This document shows positions 44,701 to 57,034 of a DNA stretch of 64,000 nt, piece after piece. The translations under genes and the position numbers were made by a program. Every line of letters begins with the position of its first letter. The first letter of the stretch is position 1. Origin of the DNA: Cryptomeria japonica (taxonomy: Eukaryota > Streptophyta > Pinopsida > Cupressales > Cupressaceae); the NCBI RefSeq assembly GCF_030272615.1, contig NC_081406.1, forward strand, positions 260,637,386-260,701,385, read 5' to 3'. The notes beneath the pieces are model-generated. The model was not told the origin of the DNA. It saw only the letters and a list, made by a program, of their open reading frames with translations, and did no database searches.

Positions 44701-47452
44701 AAATATGATTCCACCCATGTGTATAAATATCTTGATCCACATGTCTTCTTGATGGTGGGTAGTAAATGTGACAAACTATCATCTTTACGGTCTTTACTCT
44801 AATTGTTAATACTAATTATTGCATGTGTGACTAGTACTAATGACACATTGTCTCCTAATTCGTGGCGTGCATGACACGACCAGTGAATAAATTTATTATT
44901 ACATATCATAATTTTTTCATTTTGTGTGGATCATTTATATATTGTCTCTTATCTCATGTTAGTTGTTGATCTTACCCAAGCTTAAAAGGGGTTATGTTCC
45001 ATCTCATACCAATAAAGTTTTAGGCTATATTAAGCCAACTTCATAAGTTTAACCTATGTTTTAAAAATAAATGACATTTCAAGTACATAAATAATTGAAG
45101 GTGGTTACAAATTATTAATATGTTTTTAACCTATAATTTTTATACATCAAATTGTGATCTTATATGTATAATAAATTACTTGGTCTTGTGTTATTTTCTA
45201 TGGAAGATGGTATAATAGAAAGATAAAAACTAGTATGACTTTATTTATTTCTCAAGTCCTTTTTAAATCCTTTAGACATGTCATCATTCCAAAATTGATT
45301 AATCCTTATGTATCCTTGTGGCCCATTTTCTCACTTTCATTTTTGTACAAGTTTTATCTACTATTATATCAATATTCATATATATTTAGAGTAACTGGTG
45401 TAGAAGCACCTAGTGAAGCTAATGGAGCACTTCATCAAATTTTGGTTTGAAATGGCCTATGTTGGTCAAGATTTAATAATGGACTTTTTGTATGTCCAAA
45501 TAGTGTGTTTAGTGTGTTTAAGTGTCTTTTGTGTCTTAGTTTTGTTGTTTGTTGAGTTTTTGGTCTATTTTTGACCTATTGTGCTTTGTAAGCCTAGAAA
45601 TGGGCAAATGGTCAAAACTCCTTATAAAGCGTTGATAGGAATTGATATATGTTTGTGTGGTTATAGTAAACCATTTCACATGGTGGAGTTAAGTCTATTT
45701 GGCTCACAAGTCAAAAATGCTCATTGTACCAAAAATTGTCAATGTTGTCAAGCAACATTTTGACAATATTTGGAAAATTTTGTAAAAATAAGGCAAAGGG
45801 TGGTTATTGGTCCATACCTGGGTATGATTTGGGTGGTGAGTGACTATTTAAATCCTTACACAACTTTGTATCAGGTTGGCATTCAAAGAATAGAATATTT
45901 CAATACAAAAACTCAAGATTTTGTCATTTTTCTTACACTTTTTGCTCCATATGCTATTGCAATCCGTACTTCTTGAGCATTTGGCTGTACTATTTTCATT
46001 TGGGAATTTGTGCCATGTTGTGTTAAATCTCTTTCATCTAGGTTTGTGTGCTGGTGTGAAGTTTTATCATTGTAGCAAAATTATTTTGTTTTACTCTGTT
46101 CTCGGTTGAGTAAGGGTTTGGCTTCAATAATGGAAGCAACTTGATTTTCTTTGGGTCTTTCTCCATGGCCTCTGAAAGTCAAGTTTCTGTACATAGAATT
46201 TTTGTACATACAAGTTTATTTTTTATTGCAATGGCAAAGAAAGTGGTTTTTGTTGCTAACTAGGCAAGCTCTTATAGCCCGACTAGTGAACTTTCATGGT
46301 GAAAACAAAGTTGCTCTACAAACCCTCACCAAGTGAACCTTATTTTGGTTTCCCAAGGTGGAATGAAGTTTGATCAGATTTTTTAATCCATATGGAAGAG
46401 TGTTCCAATGAATAATTAGTTGAGAAATACATTTTGAGCAGCCAAAGTATTGAAATATAATGGTTTTTGAGCACTCTTCCTCTTGAAACTTGGTTGCACA
46501 TCAAGTGTTTGTCTTTATGCTTGCAGAGAAGGAAGTTTGAAGGCTTCATAATGATTTTTAAGACCTTATAAAGATATTTGGTGGTCTGAAGAAGTGTTTG
46601 GAATGGTGTTGGGGTGTTAGAAGACTTGAAACCCTTAAAACCCCTTGTTTTTAGGCACATATATAGGACAGTCATTGTACAGCCCTATCAGACCTCCTCA
46701 TAGAAAAAAATTGAAATTTCTCCATAAAGGGTATCCATAAATGCAAATTTTTCATGAGGTTTTTTGGCATTTTGTGGAGTTATAAGAATTTTAGCAGTTT
46801 TGGAGAGCTAATTGGGGCTCTTTTCTTGTAGCCCTGTTTTGAGCTTTTCCTCAAATTGGGTAAGAAGAAAAATTGAAATACCATCAAACCAAGTTGAATT
46901 AATCCTAATAGGATGTTAGACAATGTCCTAGACCTCCTGCAACTCTTGGTGAGTGATCTTGGTGTTTGGAGCTAAGAAGCCAACTTACACCTTTGTGAGT
47001 CTTGAGAGCAAGTATGAATGAAAATAAGAACTAACATGGTAGGAAGATCTCAGGGTTGGTATGAAGCATAGAGAAGGAAAGACATCAAAGAAACAGTACC
47101 TAAAAAAGTGGCAAAACCTTAAACAATTACCTTTGAGGGAACTTGCAAGCCAAATTGATTACAAACACACAATTTGAGCCAACTTTTGAGTATCTCCATA
47201 TTAGTTACTCTTCGATCTATTATCATAGTGTTTTTAATTCCCAAAGTAAGGGCCTAACTAGAATTATTTGGAGATATTTTATTTTGAATTCTTTGCAATC
47301 CACATTACGCACGCATATATAATTTTTTCTGTTAAATATGTGCTTCTTCGTCTTCCTGGAAACCCGTAAAATAGCAAAAATCCCACTGCAATGTCAAACA
47401 TATCATTCACATATATTATTTGCATTCCTGAGACTCATTCTCTTACACCCAC
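44701..47452. other. No gene recognised
   Basis: Mixed AT-rich DNA with short frames on both strands, the largest a 111-codon minus frame at 46340-46675 without motifs. The stretch 45450-46350 has the uneven TG-rich texture of a retroelement leader, but no boundaries were found. Confidence 0.45.
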
Positions 47453-47671
47453 CTAACCACCAAAAGTCGCTCTGCAAAGAAATGTCTGTAGGTTAAAAGC
47501 GAGCCCATCGCCAGCATGTTCCGATTTGGACACCAAATTTTTGTTTGGCTGGTCAACTAGAGCTCCCACTATGTCTTCACTCATGTCTGATATACATCTA
47601 ACCAGGAGAGAGGATTTTGGGTGCCATTTACCATGTTTTGTTTTTCCTTGTACTACTCTCCAATACACCAC
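47453..47671 (-). CDS. Short frame, possible downstream exon of a secreted protein gene
   Basis: A 72-codon frame ends LAFNLQTFLCRATFGG before TAG. It begins without an ATG and lies 90-300 bp downstream of the signal-peptide frame at 47759-47920. I could not find a splice junction that joins the two in phase. No domain is recognised. Confidence 0.25.
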   Translation of the reverse strand: MVYWRVVQGKTKHGKWHPKSSLLVRCISDMSEDIVGALVDQPNKNLVSKSEHAGDGLAFNLQTFLCRATFGG

Positions 47672-47758
47672 TTTTTGAATCCGTCATCTCCAATGTCTTC
47701 AAATTTCAAGAATAGTTGAAGAATCACAACTCACTAAGTCAAAATCTGATGTCAAATT

Positions 47759-47920
47759 TCATTCTTTGAAATAGGGGCAAAATTCATTCTTATGAATTAC
47801 AGTGATTTTCTTATTGATTGAATAGTAGGAGTTGGCATTGGCTCTGGGCAGGGCTTCCATGCCCAACAAGAAGATGATAATAACCACAGTGAACACAATG
47901 TGGATGGAGCCTAGCCCCAT
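47759..47920 (-). CDS. Short protein with N-terminal signal peptide, possible first exon
   Basis: ATG 47918-47920 opens 53 codons. The start MGLGSIHIVFTVVIIIFLLG is a classic secretory signal with a long hydrophobic core, followed by a plausible cleavage region around ANANS. The frame then ends in TGA after a Lys-rich stretch and ACTGTAATT near the end could be a splice donor. A TATA box lies about 150 bp upstream. I do not recognise the protein; it may be a host gene fragment. Confidence 0.4.
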   Translation of the reverse strand: MGLGSIHIVFTVVIIIFLLGMEALPRANANSYYSINKKITVIHKNEFCPYFKE

Positions 47921-48071
47921 TTTTTATCTGTTTATGAAGAGCTTTGAAATTGGGGCGGGAACAGGATCAAAGGTAAGCTATTTTTTCATCATTATAGTTG
48001 TAGTATAGGTGGAAACACCAACACGAGGTTTGACTTGAGCAAGCTTCTATAAAACACAACCTTTTTTCACT

Positions 48072-48079
48072 CTTTTATA
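48072..48079 (-). promoter_or_regulatory. TATA box upstream of the signal-peptide frame
   Basis: TATAAAAG on the minus strand, in GTACATATAAAAGAGTG, 150 bp before the ATG at 47920. Confidence 0.4.
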
Positions 48080-48434
48080 TGTACAAGTCACATACCCAAT
48101 AGTGAAGAGTTTCATACTTTCATAGGTAAAATAGAGACATATGGTCCCATACTTTTAATGGAAAAAACCGTAGGTCTATTGCCAATTTGCACACTTGAAA
48201 TAGACTTTTAGGTTACATTCAAAGGGAACAATCTATAGAATAATCTGAATTGAAATCTGTAAGAACCTAGGTTTTTTTTACATAATATAAAACTCACTAA
48301 TTCTCATAATGTCCTTCATATCTAAGTACCAAAAACATCCATAATTTCTTGGACTACATACATACCACATATCCACAGTAATCAAGACATTGAATGATCA
48401 CAATGTGAAATATGTACTTTTGTTAATTCTATGT

Positions 48435-48629
48435 CTATGCAACCATATGAGTGGGTATCCAACCCTTTCTAGGATCCATAACCACATCAATAGGAATATC
48501 AATAATGCCATAATTTATCGCAAGGTCCCATGGGTGAGGAATTCCATAAGCCTCCATATTTGTAAATGAATTTCTAAAGCAACATGTAACTTGTGAAGTG
48601 GCTAAAGTTATTTCAACATCACTTTCCAT
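48435..48629 (-). CDS. Short frame, unrecognised, perhaps a host exon
   Basis: ATG 48627-48629 opens 64 codons: a beginning MESDVEITLATS, then YGIPHPWDLAINYGI and DVVMDPRKGWIPTH before TAG. The composition is protein-like, but no family is recognised. It lies about 350 bp from the retroelement insertion at 48978. Confidence 0.3.
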   Translation of the reverse strand: MESDVEITLATSQVTCCFRNSFTNMEAYGIPHPWDLAINYGIIDIPIDVVMDPRKGWIPTHMVA

Positions 48630-48972
48630 TTGTCAGATATATCTTGAGGAGGGACACACAAAATGAAATGAATCAATGCTGCAATCATAATCTTTTATCT
48701 CATGCACTCTTAGTATTAATGTGTGTCACACCATTAAAGCAACTTAACAAATTTGATTGTAGCACTCTTCATGCATCTCTTTAAATCATGCCCACTATAT
48801 TTGAATGAAATATTATTAGCAATCCCAATGAAGATCAAATCTTAATACCCCCCACAACTTTTTTGAGGTTCTATGAAACCATAATACACATGTTGAATCC
48901 TATTATCTTGCTACAATTTGATGCAGATGTTACACTCTACTTTTCCTAAGACAAACTTAATTACCCAGAATT

Positions 48973-48977
48973 ATAAG
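48973..48977. repeat. Target-site duplication, left copy
   Basis: ATAAG here matches ATAAG at 62358-62362 exactly and flanks the 13.4-kb element. Confidence 0.9.
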
Positions 48978-50452
48978 TGTATGTGGGAAAAAGTGGTATC
49001 AACCTGCAAGAGGAGAAAACAATTCTAACACACATGAAACATTGCATTAGAGGTTAGAAATCCAAACAAAGCAAGTTAAATGAATCTAAACTCTTGAAAA
49101 TCGTTCCATGTTCCTCTATCTCCAAGGATCTTCAAGATTCAAGCTGGCTCTCAGCTTGGAAGATCACTTGATTCTTTAAGATGACAACCTAAAGAACGAG
49201 ATTTATGATTCTAAGATCTAAATGGAATGCAACCAAGATCCTAGTTATGATTTAGATATGAAACTAGATGATGATAAGATGCAAGATATTGATATGAAGC
49301 TTGAACTAGTATGAAAATGATACTAAGATGAAGCTAACATGATATATCTAAGATTATAATTCTATCAAAATGATCTAAAATTATATTCTATCAAAGAGAG
49401 ATAATATGCTTAATGTTATAAGACTATAAGTTTGATGCACAAAGACTTGATTTTTTTGAAGAAAGAATGAGCTCTATTTATAGGGAAAAAAGGGCAATGG
49501 ATGGTCAAGATTGGATAATCTTATCGAGGCCCAGGATTGAAAGTTATCAATCCATGTTTACAATTCTCACCAATGAAATGGTGACAATTGTCAACATAAG
49601 ACTGCTTGAGAGGAGATGTAAGAAGCAATTAAAAGCTTGAAAAGACCTCATGGTTACCTTAGGAGGTAAGGGTTAAGGTTAGGTTAGGGTTATCCAATGG
49701 ATAAAGCTTTTACCCAAGGGGTAAACTCTTGTGCAAGGGTTAAAGGGATAACCAAGGGTAAAGCCATTAGTGCTTGATGAGACCCCTAGGTTAGATGAAG
49801 GTTGAGTTAGGCAAAAAGTATCTAACCATGCCAAAAGGGTTAGTTAACCATTAATGGTTTGGAAGACTTTGGGGACAAATTTGTAAGAGTCCTTCCAAAT
49901 TTTGGGGAACTCAACAAGTTAGCTTGTTGAAGGCATAAAGGCTTTAATGTCTTTGGAAGACTTTACTCCAAATTTGAGAAGTGACATCCTCAAATTTAGG
50001 GAAAGGGGATGATTGAAGGGTTTAGGCTAATTGATTAGGATTAGATGGGTTCTAGAAGAATTTAGAAGGGGGGTTTAGGAGGCAAGTGGGAGATGTAGGA
50101 GAATGCAAGTGGATGGAGGATAATTTTAATTAAAATAAATTGATTTATTTTAACAAAATAGATGCAAGTGGAGGATTTAAATAAACTTAGATTTATTTAA
50201 ATGCAAATGAGATTTTAATTAAATGTAGATTTAATTAAAATGGGAAAGGGGATAAATTGATATTTTTAATTAAATGTGAATTTAATTAAAATGGCTAGAG
50301 GGGGGGTATTTAATTAAATGTGAATTTAATTAAATGGCTTGGATGGAAGAAGGGTATATTAATTAAATCTTAATTTAATTAATTGGAAGAATTAAGAATA
50401 ATTAAATGAATAAAATTCACTTAATTCATTGTGCAATTTTTAGGTGTCTACA
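48978..50452 (-). repeat. 3' LTR of the 48978-62357 element
   Basis: 1,475 bp. On the minus strand it begins TGTAGACACCTAAAA and has TTTAATTAAATT-rich blocks, with a TATA-like CTATAAATAGAG on that strand near 49480. Confidence 0.9.
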
Positions 50453-50466
50453 TTTTACCCCTCTTT
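50453..50466 (-). promoter_or_regulatory. Polypurine tract
   Basis: On the minus strand AAAGAGGGGTAAAA lies directly before the TG of the 3' LTR. Confidence 0.7.
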
Positions 50467-50865
50467 GAGCTAACGTGTGACCACATGTTGATTCAAAGAA
50501 AATTTGTCGGGTATGCTGTCAAAATTTGATCGATATGATGTCATGGATATGAAAAATTAATTTGATATGAAAAGTCGATATGATGCCCCAGGTTTGATGA
50601 ACGATATTGATGATGCCCCAGATATGAAGAATTGATTTGATATGAAAATTTGATATGAAACTGATATGAAATTGATGTCGAGATTTGATATGAAAATGCC
50701 CCCTCGGGAGATCGTTCGTGCACAAAAGGCATGAATGATCTCTCGAAAGAAGAAGAATGCTATTTGAAAGATAGAAGAGTGGATAATGATGACATGCATG
50801 AGTTTGATAAGATTGATTAGATTGATTGGATTGAGATTAAGATTGATCAGATTAAGATCAAGTCT

Positions 50866-51185
50866 GGTTTTAGGAATGATACCTCCTATATAAGACATGG
50901 ATGATCGAGCGTCTGGTTTTAAGAATGATACCGCCTGCATAAGACATGGATGATCGAGCATCTGGTTTTAGGAATGATACCACCTACATAAGACATGGAT
51001 GATCGAGCATCTGGTTTCAGGAATGATATATCCTGTATAAGAGCTGATCAAAATGTCTAGTTTCAAGAATGATATATCCTGTATAAGAGCTGATCAAAAC
51101 ATCTGATTTTAGGAATGATATATCCTGTATAAGAGCTGATCAAAACATCTAGTTTCAGGAAAGATACATCCTATATAAGACATGA
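50866..51185 (-). repeat. Tandem repeat, about 61-bp unit
   Basis: About six copies of a unit containing TCTGGTTTTAGGAATGATA and ATAAGACATGGATGATCGAG or the variant ATAAGAGCTGATCAAAAC. It lies 400-700 bp from the 3' LTR. Confidence 0.85.
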
Positions 51186-52415
51186 TAGAAGATAGTTTGG
51201 AAGAATGATGAATATATGAAAGTGAAGAAAGATTCCATGATGATACGATAGATATGCATTCGAAGGATGCAATGATGAATGCGACTAGATAATGATGATG
51301 TGATGTATCTTGAAAATGAGATGTATGATAATGATAATGAAATGATACTAATGCAAAATTAAAAATGATGTGCAACCTAATGCAAGATTAAGATGATAAT
51401 GATATGCAGCTAATGCAAGATTAAAAATTATGTAAAACCTAATGCAAGATTAAGATGATAATGATGTGCAGCTAATGCAAAACTTAATATGCATTCTCGT
51501 TCTCAATGTTGCCATCTATTGTGATCAAAGTGCCAGTGCTTCCTTTGTTTTCATCATTGAGCCTTGATTTGTTGGAAGTTGATACAAGCATCATGGTATA
51601 ATTGAAGCATAACGACCTGAGTATAACTTACATGGATTTTGATATTGCAAGATGACACAAGCATCGAGGTATAATTGAACCAAGATGACCTAAGTGTTTC
51701 TTGTGTAAATAGACAAGAGTTAACCTTTGTCCCATACAAATCCGAAATGTCCTCAGTGATATGTTACCTGATCACGTCGTAAGACAAATTTGTATGATAA
51801 AAGACTTCACTCACAGATAGAAGACAAATAAAACATCACATTCCTTCCTTGCTTCTCTAGTCATTGAGACATCCTCGAGTTACTTAGGAGATATGATAAG
51901 AAAAAATTAACAACCATAAGTACGCTGCTATTGGAAATGTATTCTTGTCAATTTAAAACATCTTGCAAACAGATCTTTGTTTAGTTGAAATCAGTTCAAG
52001 TCCGTGATGTTTAGCCTTCTTGCATTGTCATTTGTCATTTGTTTGTTGTTCTGATCCTTGTTGTCTTGCTACATGTTTGGTCTGATGTTGAAAATCTTGA
52101 AGGCGAAATGCCCCCAGTGAGGTCAGGATCTTGCCCCTTGTTGTTGATACTACTTCGATATGGATATGTACACTGATCACCAAGCCAGGTGGGATATGAT
52201 TTGGATAACTGATTTAGATAAACCAAGGGTAGTGTCTACGCTAAGTATGTCCAAGATTGATAAGTATTTGTGAATTTTTAGTGATATCTCAGATGGGTGG
52301 ATATGATATGTACAATATGATTTGTGAAACATGTACTGCCATCAATTGATAAAGATAAGGCCAACTTAGAACAAAATCGACAGTCATACTGATTTATGTC
52401 ATTGTTTTGATTTGT
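51186..52415. other. Interior of the element, no gene seen
   Basis: Low-complexity GATGAT and AATGCAAGATTAA repeats at 51230-51490, then ordinary AT-rich DNA. No motif-bearing frame. Confidence 0.5.
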
Positions 52416-52660
52416 TCGATGATTGATAAGAATGTTTGGTTTCAAAGAGTGAGTACCCCATATAAGACCAATCTGTCTGATTTCGAGTGTACCTATCCTT
52501 GTATAAGACATGTTGATGTTGATGTTGATAGATGGATTGATTATCAAGACTTGATGATTGATAGGAATGTCTAGTTTCAAAAAAAGAGTACCTCGTATAA
52601 GACCGATCTGTCTGGTTTTGAGTGTACCTATCCCTGTATAAGACATGTTTGATGTTGATG
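52416..52660 (-). repeat. Two-copy repeat, about 125-bp unit
   Basis: The segment with GATTGATAAGAATGTTTGG, ATAAGACCAATCTGTCTG and CTATCCTTGTATAAGACATG at about 52425 recurs at about 52552. It shares the words TCTGGTTTT and TATAAGAC with the 61-bp repeat at 50866, so both may derive from one unit. Confidence 0.75.
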
Positions 52661-52989
52661 TTGATTTCAAGTAATGAATTGAATAACAAGACATGCGATC
52701 AGTTTGATTGCAGACTTTGAGAGTTTTCCTGTTGCTGATTTGATTTGAAGGATGGTCCATGCTTTCATGTTTTTGATTTGATTTTTATTTTTTTAATTTT
52801 TATTTTTTGGATATTTCAATTTTTTTAGTTTTTTGGATTAGAAGATAGATGCATTTGGTTGCCCCAATGTATAGCAAGAGAAGGAATATTATGAATGGAT
52901 GACTGAACCATTGAGGTGGAAATGGATTTTTTGTGTCCATAGTTTTGATCAAGATCAAGGATGGAAAAGGGGATATGGATGGAGATAGG

Positions 52990-53420
52990 ATATTGATAGG
53001 AGAAACAAGATCATAGATAACACTGGATGATAGATGATGGAAGAAATGAATAGATAGGATAAGGGATATGGATTAGAGGATATGGATGAGGTGAAGCAAG
53101 ATCGTAGATAGCACTAGATGATGGAAGCAATGGATAGATAGGATAAGGGATATGAATGAGGTGAAGCAAGATTGTAGATAGCACTAGATTATAGAAGCAA
53201 TGAATAGATAGGATAGATGGTTTGGATAAAGTGAAGAAAGATTGTAGATAGCACTGGATGATAGAAGCAATGAATAGATAGGATAAGGGATATGGATTAG
53301 AGGATATGGATGAGGTGAAGCAAGATTGTAGATAGCACTGGATGATAGAAACAATGAATAGATAGGATAAGGGATATGTGTTAGAGGATATGAATAAGGT
53401 GAAGCAAGATCATGGATAAT
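52990..53420 (-). repeat. Tandem repeat with GATAGATAGGATAAGGGATATGG
   Basis: About five units of 75-110 bp contain GATAGGATAAGGGATATG and GTAGATAGCACT. A minus frame through them (53184-53594) repeats PYPIYSL and SSSAIYNL, a translation of the repeat rather than clear protein evidence. Confidence 0.8.
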
Positions 53421-53977
53421 GATGAAGTTAGATAGGGTAATGGATATTGGAGGAAGGATAATGGGAGATATGGTAGGAAGAATAGAGTGGATGAACTTTG
53501 CCCCAAGCATAGAGGTTTCCATTTGCAAAGAGGTGATATGTAAGATTGTCACAACATTTAGCACCACCTGAATAAGTGTTCCTGAACTTTTCAAATATAG
53601 AGACCCAACCCATACTTAGAACCTCCAGAAAATTCAACTGAACATTTCTAGCAACTGGGAAGAATACTCAAAAGGGAAGAAGAATCTTAAATAGGATCAA
53701 GGTACTTAGTCTTTGATTACCCATGTGTGTGCAAGTGGGTTCATTCCAGCTCATATGATCATTGTAATCTTCAGAATCCAACATGGCTAGCTACATGAGT
53801 TACCCTAACTTCAAAAGCATCCTATATAGAGCCTCATTGCCAATGAGCATCCATTGCCCCGACGAGGTTATCATTGTAATCTCACAAATATTGCTCCATT
53901 GCCAACCAGACGTCCATAGCCCCGACGAAGTTACTTGCATGTTCCCATATCCAAGCATTTTGATTTTCTTGATATTG
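53421..53977. other. Interior of the element up to the nested insertion
   Basis: Contains the start of the repetitive minus frame and a short plus frame without motifs. The words CCCCGACGAGGTTA and CCCCGACGAAGTTA near 53858 and 53922 form a two-copy repeat of about 64 bp. Confidence 0.45.
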
Positions 53978-53982
53978 ATTTT

Positions 53983-54357
53983 TGTTGGAGTTGAGAAATA
54001 CAACACCACAGGAGCCCAAATGATCTCTACAAGCTGAAAAACCTGTTACAAGGAGAAGCAAGGAAGCAAATCACAGAAGAAAGAAATACACAAAAAATAT
54101 GCTCAAAAAGAGAGAGCTCAATATTCACAAAATGTGTAATGTAAAAACCTTCTTCTTACAATGAAAAGAATGAACTCAACCTTTAATAGGTCAAGAAACC
54201 CTAAAAGGGAAAACCTAGGTTTGCACATAATAATTAATAAAAGAATTAATTATTATGCACCTAAAGTTAGCTTAAGTGTAAAAGAGATAAATGGAACTTA
54301 AAAACAATTAAACAAATATTGTTTAATTAATCAAGTAAATACCCAAATACTCTAACA
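53983..54357 (-). repeat. 3' LTR of the small nested element
   Basis: 375 bp; contains the palindromic TTAATTATTATGCACC region and ends ACTCTAACA followed by a C-run, the complement of the purine tract. Confidence 0.92.
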
Positions 54358-55559
54358 CCCCCCCTTAAGCTAGACTTAGGGAGAAGCTAAAACCCATAAC
54401 AGCTACTAAAAGCAATAAAGATGGGTCCCGACAACAAGGCTTGATCAGGTACCCAAATACAATGAAATCTCTATGAACTGGAGAAATAGAGAAAACCACG
54501 TGGGAACAAAACTCTACTCCAAAAAGAGATGGAAAAGAACACCACTGAAGCATGAAATAGATGCAAACACTGTCAAAGAGAAACTGCTAATCTGAAGAAC
54601 CTCCACTAAAATAGAACATGACTAGGTAGAGAAGACTGTAATCTGTATGAGTGACCTCAAATGACACTACTCGAATCAGATGGCAAACAAGGCAAACACT
54701 GAACTCGAAGATACAGATGGCATGTGAAACCAAAGCTTGAAGAGCTGATCAATCTAACCACGTAAGCATTAGAACCAACAGAACAAACCTCCCCATAATG
54801 CTGAAGAGGGAGAGGGACAGGAACACTGAAAAGAACGGCCAAGAAGAACTGCATGACGAAGAACCAAGAACATCAAAGGTGTTGAGAAAAGGACATGGTT
54901 TCATGGAAGGAACACTCACTTGAAACACATCATGAGGTGAATTTCGTGGAAGGAACACTCATTGGACAACGGTAGATGGCAAACAAGGCAAACATCAACC
55001 CCCTCATGGCACTTTATAAGTGGTGCATGTACAACAAGGCACAAGATGTGCATGATCCCAAGTAAACAATGGAAGATGGCACTTTATCTTAGTGTGTTTG
55101 CATATATACAATGCTACAATGATAACAAGACTGGAAATAGAAACGAGAACCAAAATAGAGACATCCTACCCAGAGAAAAAATCCCAGGACCTGAAACAAC
55201 CAAGATATCCACTAGAGTGCTGAAAAGCAAAAAAATGAATAAAATATGCATGGAGTAGAATCTAGAAATAAAAATCATATGTCTAGAAAGTACACAGCAC
55301 ATGCTTTCCGAAAATATAAATTTTTCAAAAAACGGAGTTCAGATGCTCATTCTATGTCTCCTGGAGTGCAAAAAAGAGACCTCACTTTGACTAGAAAAAA
55401 ACATAGTCAAACAAAAAAATTGGAAAAACTTACTAACACCATGAGGTCCGTCTCAAAATCAGCTTTTCGACACCTTTTTTTTTTTGAAAAAATGACTCCA
55501 TATGCCCAAGATATGACCAAAAAACCAAACCCCCCCCCTTAAAGAGGCAAAAAAAGGTA

Positions 55560-55890
55560 GTTTGGTGGCTAGGCGATGCTCCGGTGGCTAGTGGGTGGCG
55601 CTCCGGTGGCGGCGGGGCTGCAGGGAGGCCGCTGACGGCGGTGGGCCACTGGGCTGGGCAGCGGGGGCTACAAGAAGCGGGGTTGCCGAGGGCCGGAAGA
55701 CAGGCGACGCGGGGAGCGGAGGGCGCTGCGGCGAGGAGGAGGCCACAAAGAGGTGGAGCCGGTGGGGCGGCTGGTGGTCGCAGGGAGGCCGGCAGGGGGC
55801 CGGAGACTAGCCAACGAGGGTCAGAGTAAGGAGGTGTGGGGCCCAAGGCCTGTAGGTTTGCGGTAGCGGCAGGGGCCCCATGGTATCCTG
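55560..55890 (-). other. GC-rich island inside the small element
   Basis: About 330 bp of strongly GC-rich DNA (GGTGGCGGCGGGGCTGCAGG type) in an otherwise AT-rich region. A minus frame of 164 codons (55433-55927) crosses it but starts with TTG and is Pro/Ala-rich, as any such DNA would give; coding is doubtful. A structured RNA or a captured GC-rich segment is possible. Confidence 0.6.
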
Positions 55891-56307
55891 CGTACCATGG
55901 GGAACCCCTTGATAAAAAATTGTCCAAAAGAAAAAAAAAATTTAAAACCCTTGCTTTTTGATTTTTTTGTTTTTTTTTTTTTTTTCCAAAAAATCAAAAT
56001 CTGGCCTGCATGCCGTAAAAAGGCAAAAAGAATTTTTTTTGAAATTTTTTTCTCGAACTGCATGTCAAGGCCGTACGACCTGGATCTGGAGAAAAATACT
56101 CCTAGAGGCTCGGGAACCAAAATAGGTCAAATTTTATATGACCATAAGGGTTTCCAGGCCTTCTAAGCACAATGGTGAGGTCTGTTTAGGCCCAAAGTGC
56201 ATAGAAAAAAAGGCAAAACCCTAGGTACATAAAAAAATTTCTGAAACCCCAGATCTGCTTCCAATACAAAAATTATCAAAACAAGAACAGGTAGCTGCAG
56301 ATCTGAA

Positions 56308-56319
56308 GCTCTGATACCA
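56308..56319 (-). promoter_or_regulatory. Primer binding site, initiator-Met tRNA type
   Basis: On the minus strand TGGTATCAGAGC follows the 5' LTR directly. Confidence 0.9.
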
Positions 56320-56692
56320 TGTTGGAGTTGAGAAATACAACACCACAATAGCTAAAATGATCTCTGCAAGCTGAAAAACCTGTTACAAGGAGAAGCAAGG
56401 AAGCAAATCACAGAAGAAAGAAATACACAGAAAATATGCTCAAAAAGATAGAGCTCAATCTTCACAAAATGTGTAATGTAAAAACCTTCTTCTTACAATG
56501 AAAAGAATGAACTCAACCTTTAATAGGTCAAGAAACCCTAAAAGGAAAAACCTAGGTTTGCACATAATAATTAATAAAAGAATTAATTATTATGCACCTA
56601 AAGTTAGCTTAAGTGTAAAAGAGATAAAGAGAACTTAAACAATTAAACAAATATTGTTTAATTAATCAAGTAAATACTCGAATACTCTAACA
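56320..56692 (-). repeat. 5' LTR of the small nested element
   Basis: 373 bp, matching 53983-54357, followed on the plus side by the duplication ATTTT. Confidence 0.92.
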
Positions 56693-57034
56693 ATTTTCTT
56701 TCTCATGCTAGATTCGAGCATGGGCAAGCATGTGACAAAATGACACAAATGCCTATTTCACAGATGATGAACTTATGCAAAGGATTGAATTATAGAGATT
56801 GAAGGATAGAAAAGAGGTGTTGGATAATAGATAGAATGTTTGAAGATTTGAGTGAGGATAGATGGAAATGTATTCAGGATGAGTGTTGGTACACAACACC
56901 AAAAGTGATGAAGAGATGGAGGAAAATTGAATTTTGGGACATAAGGACCCAAAATAGATAAAGGAAATGATGGAATAATAGTTTTGGAAAGATGTTTAGA
57001 TAGATGGTTGAAATAAGTTCAAAGGTATATTCCT

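Larger units (their letters stand above)
53983..56692 (-). mobile_element. Small Copia-type LTR element, nested, non-autonomous
   Basis: LTRs 53983-54357 (375 bp) and 56320-56692 (373 bp) start TGTTGGAGTTGAG and end ACTCTAACA. The duplication is ATTTT on both sides (53978-53982 and 56693-56697). Reading on the minus strand, the right LTR is followed by the primer site TGGTATCAGAGC (56308-56319), and a purine tract precedes the left LTR (54358-54368). The LTRs differ by about 13 substitutions and a 2-bp indel. The 1,962-bp interior has no Gag or Pol motif and contains one very GC-rich block. It lies inside the element at 48978-62357 and is therefore younger than it. Confidence 0.93.

Noticed and set aside
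47453-47920. X8/CBM43-type secreted protein
   Set aside because: One frame has KKWCIGE, like the start of an X8 domain, but stops follow at once and the later cysteines are not in place.
50866-53420. Genes in minus frames over the tandem repeats
   Set aside because: The frames simply translate the repeats, lack clear starts and differ in phase between units, unlike the 48-bp repeat at 57133.
55433-55927. 164-codon Pro/Ala-rich minus frame and its plus-strand partners
   Set aside because: Long open frames are expected in GC-rich DNA on both strands; start is TTG and no motif is present.
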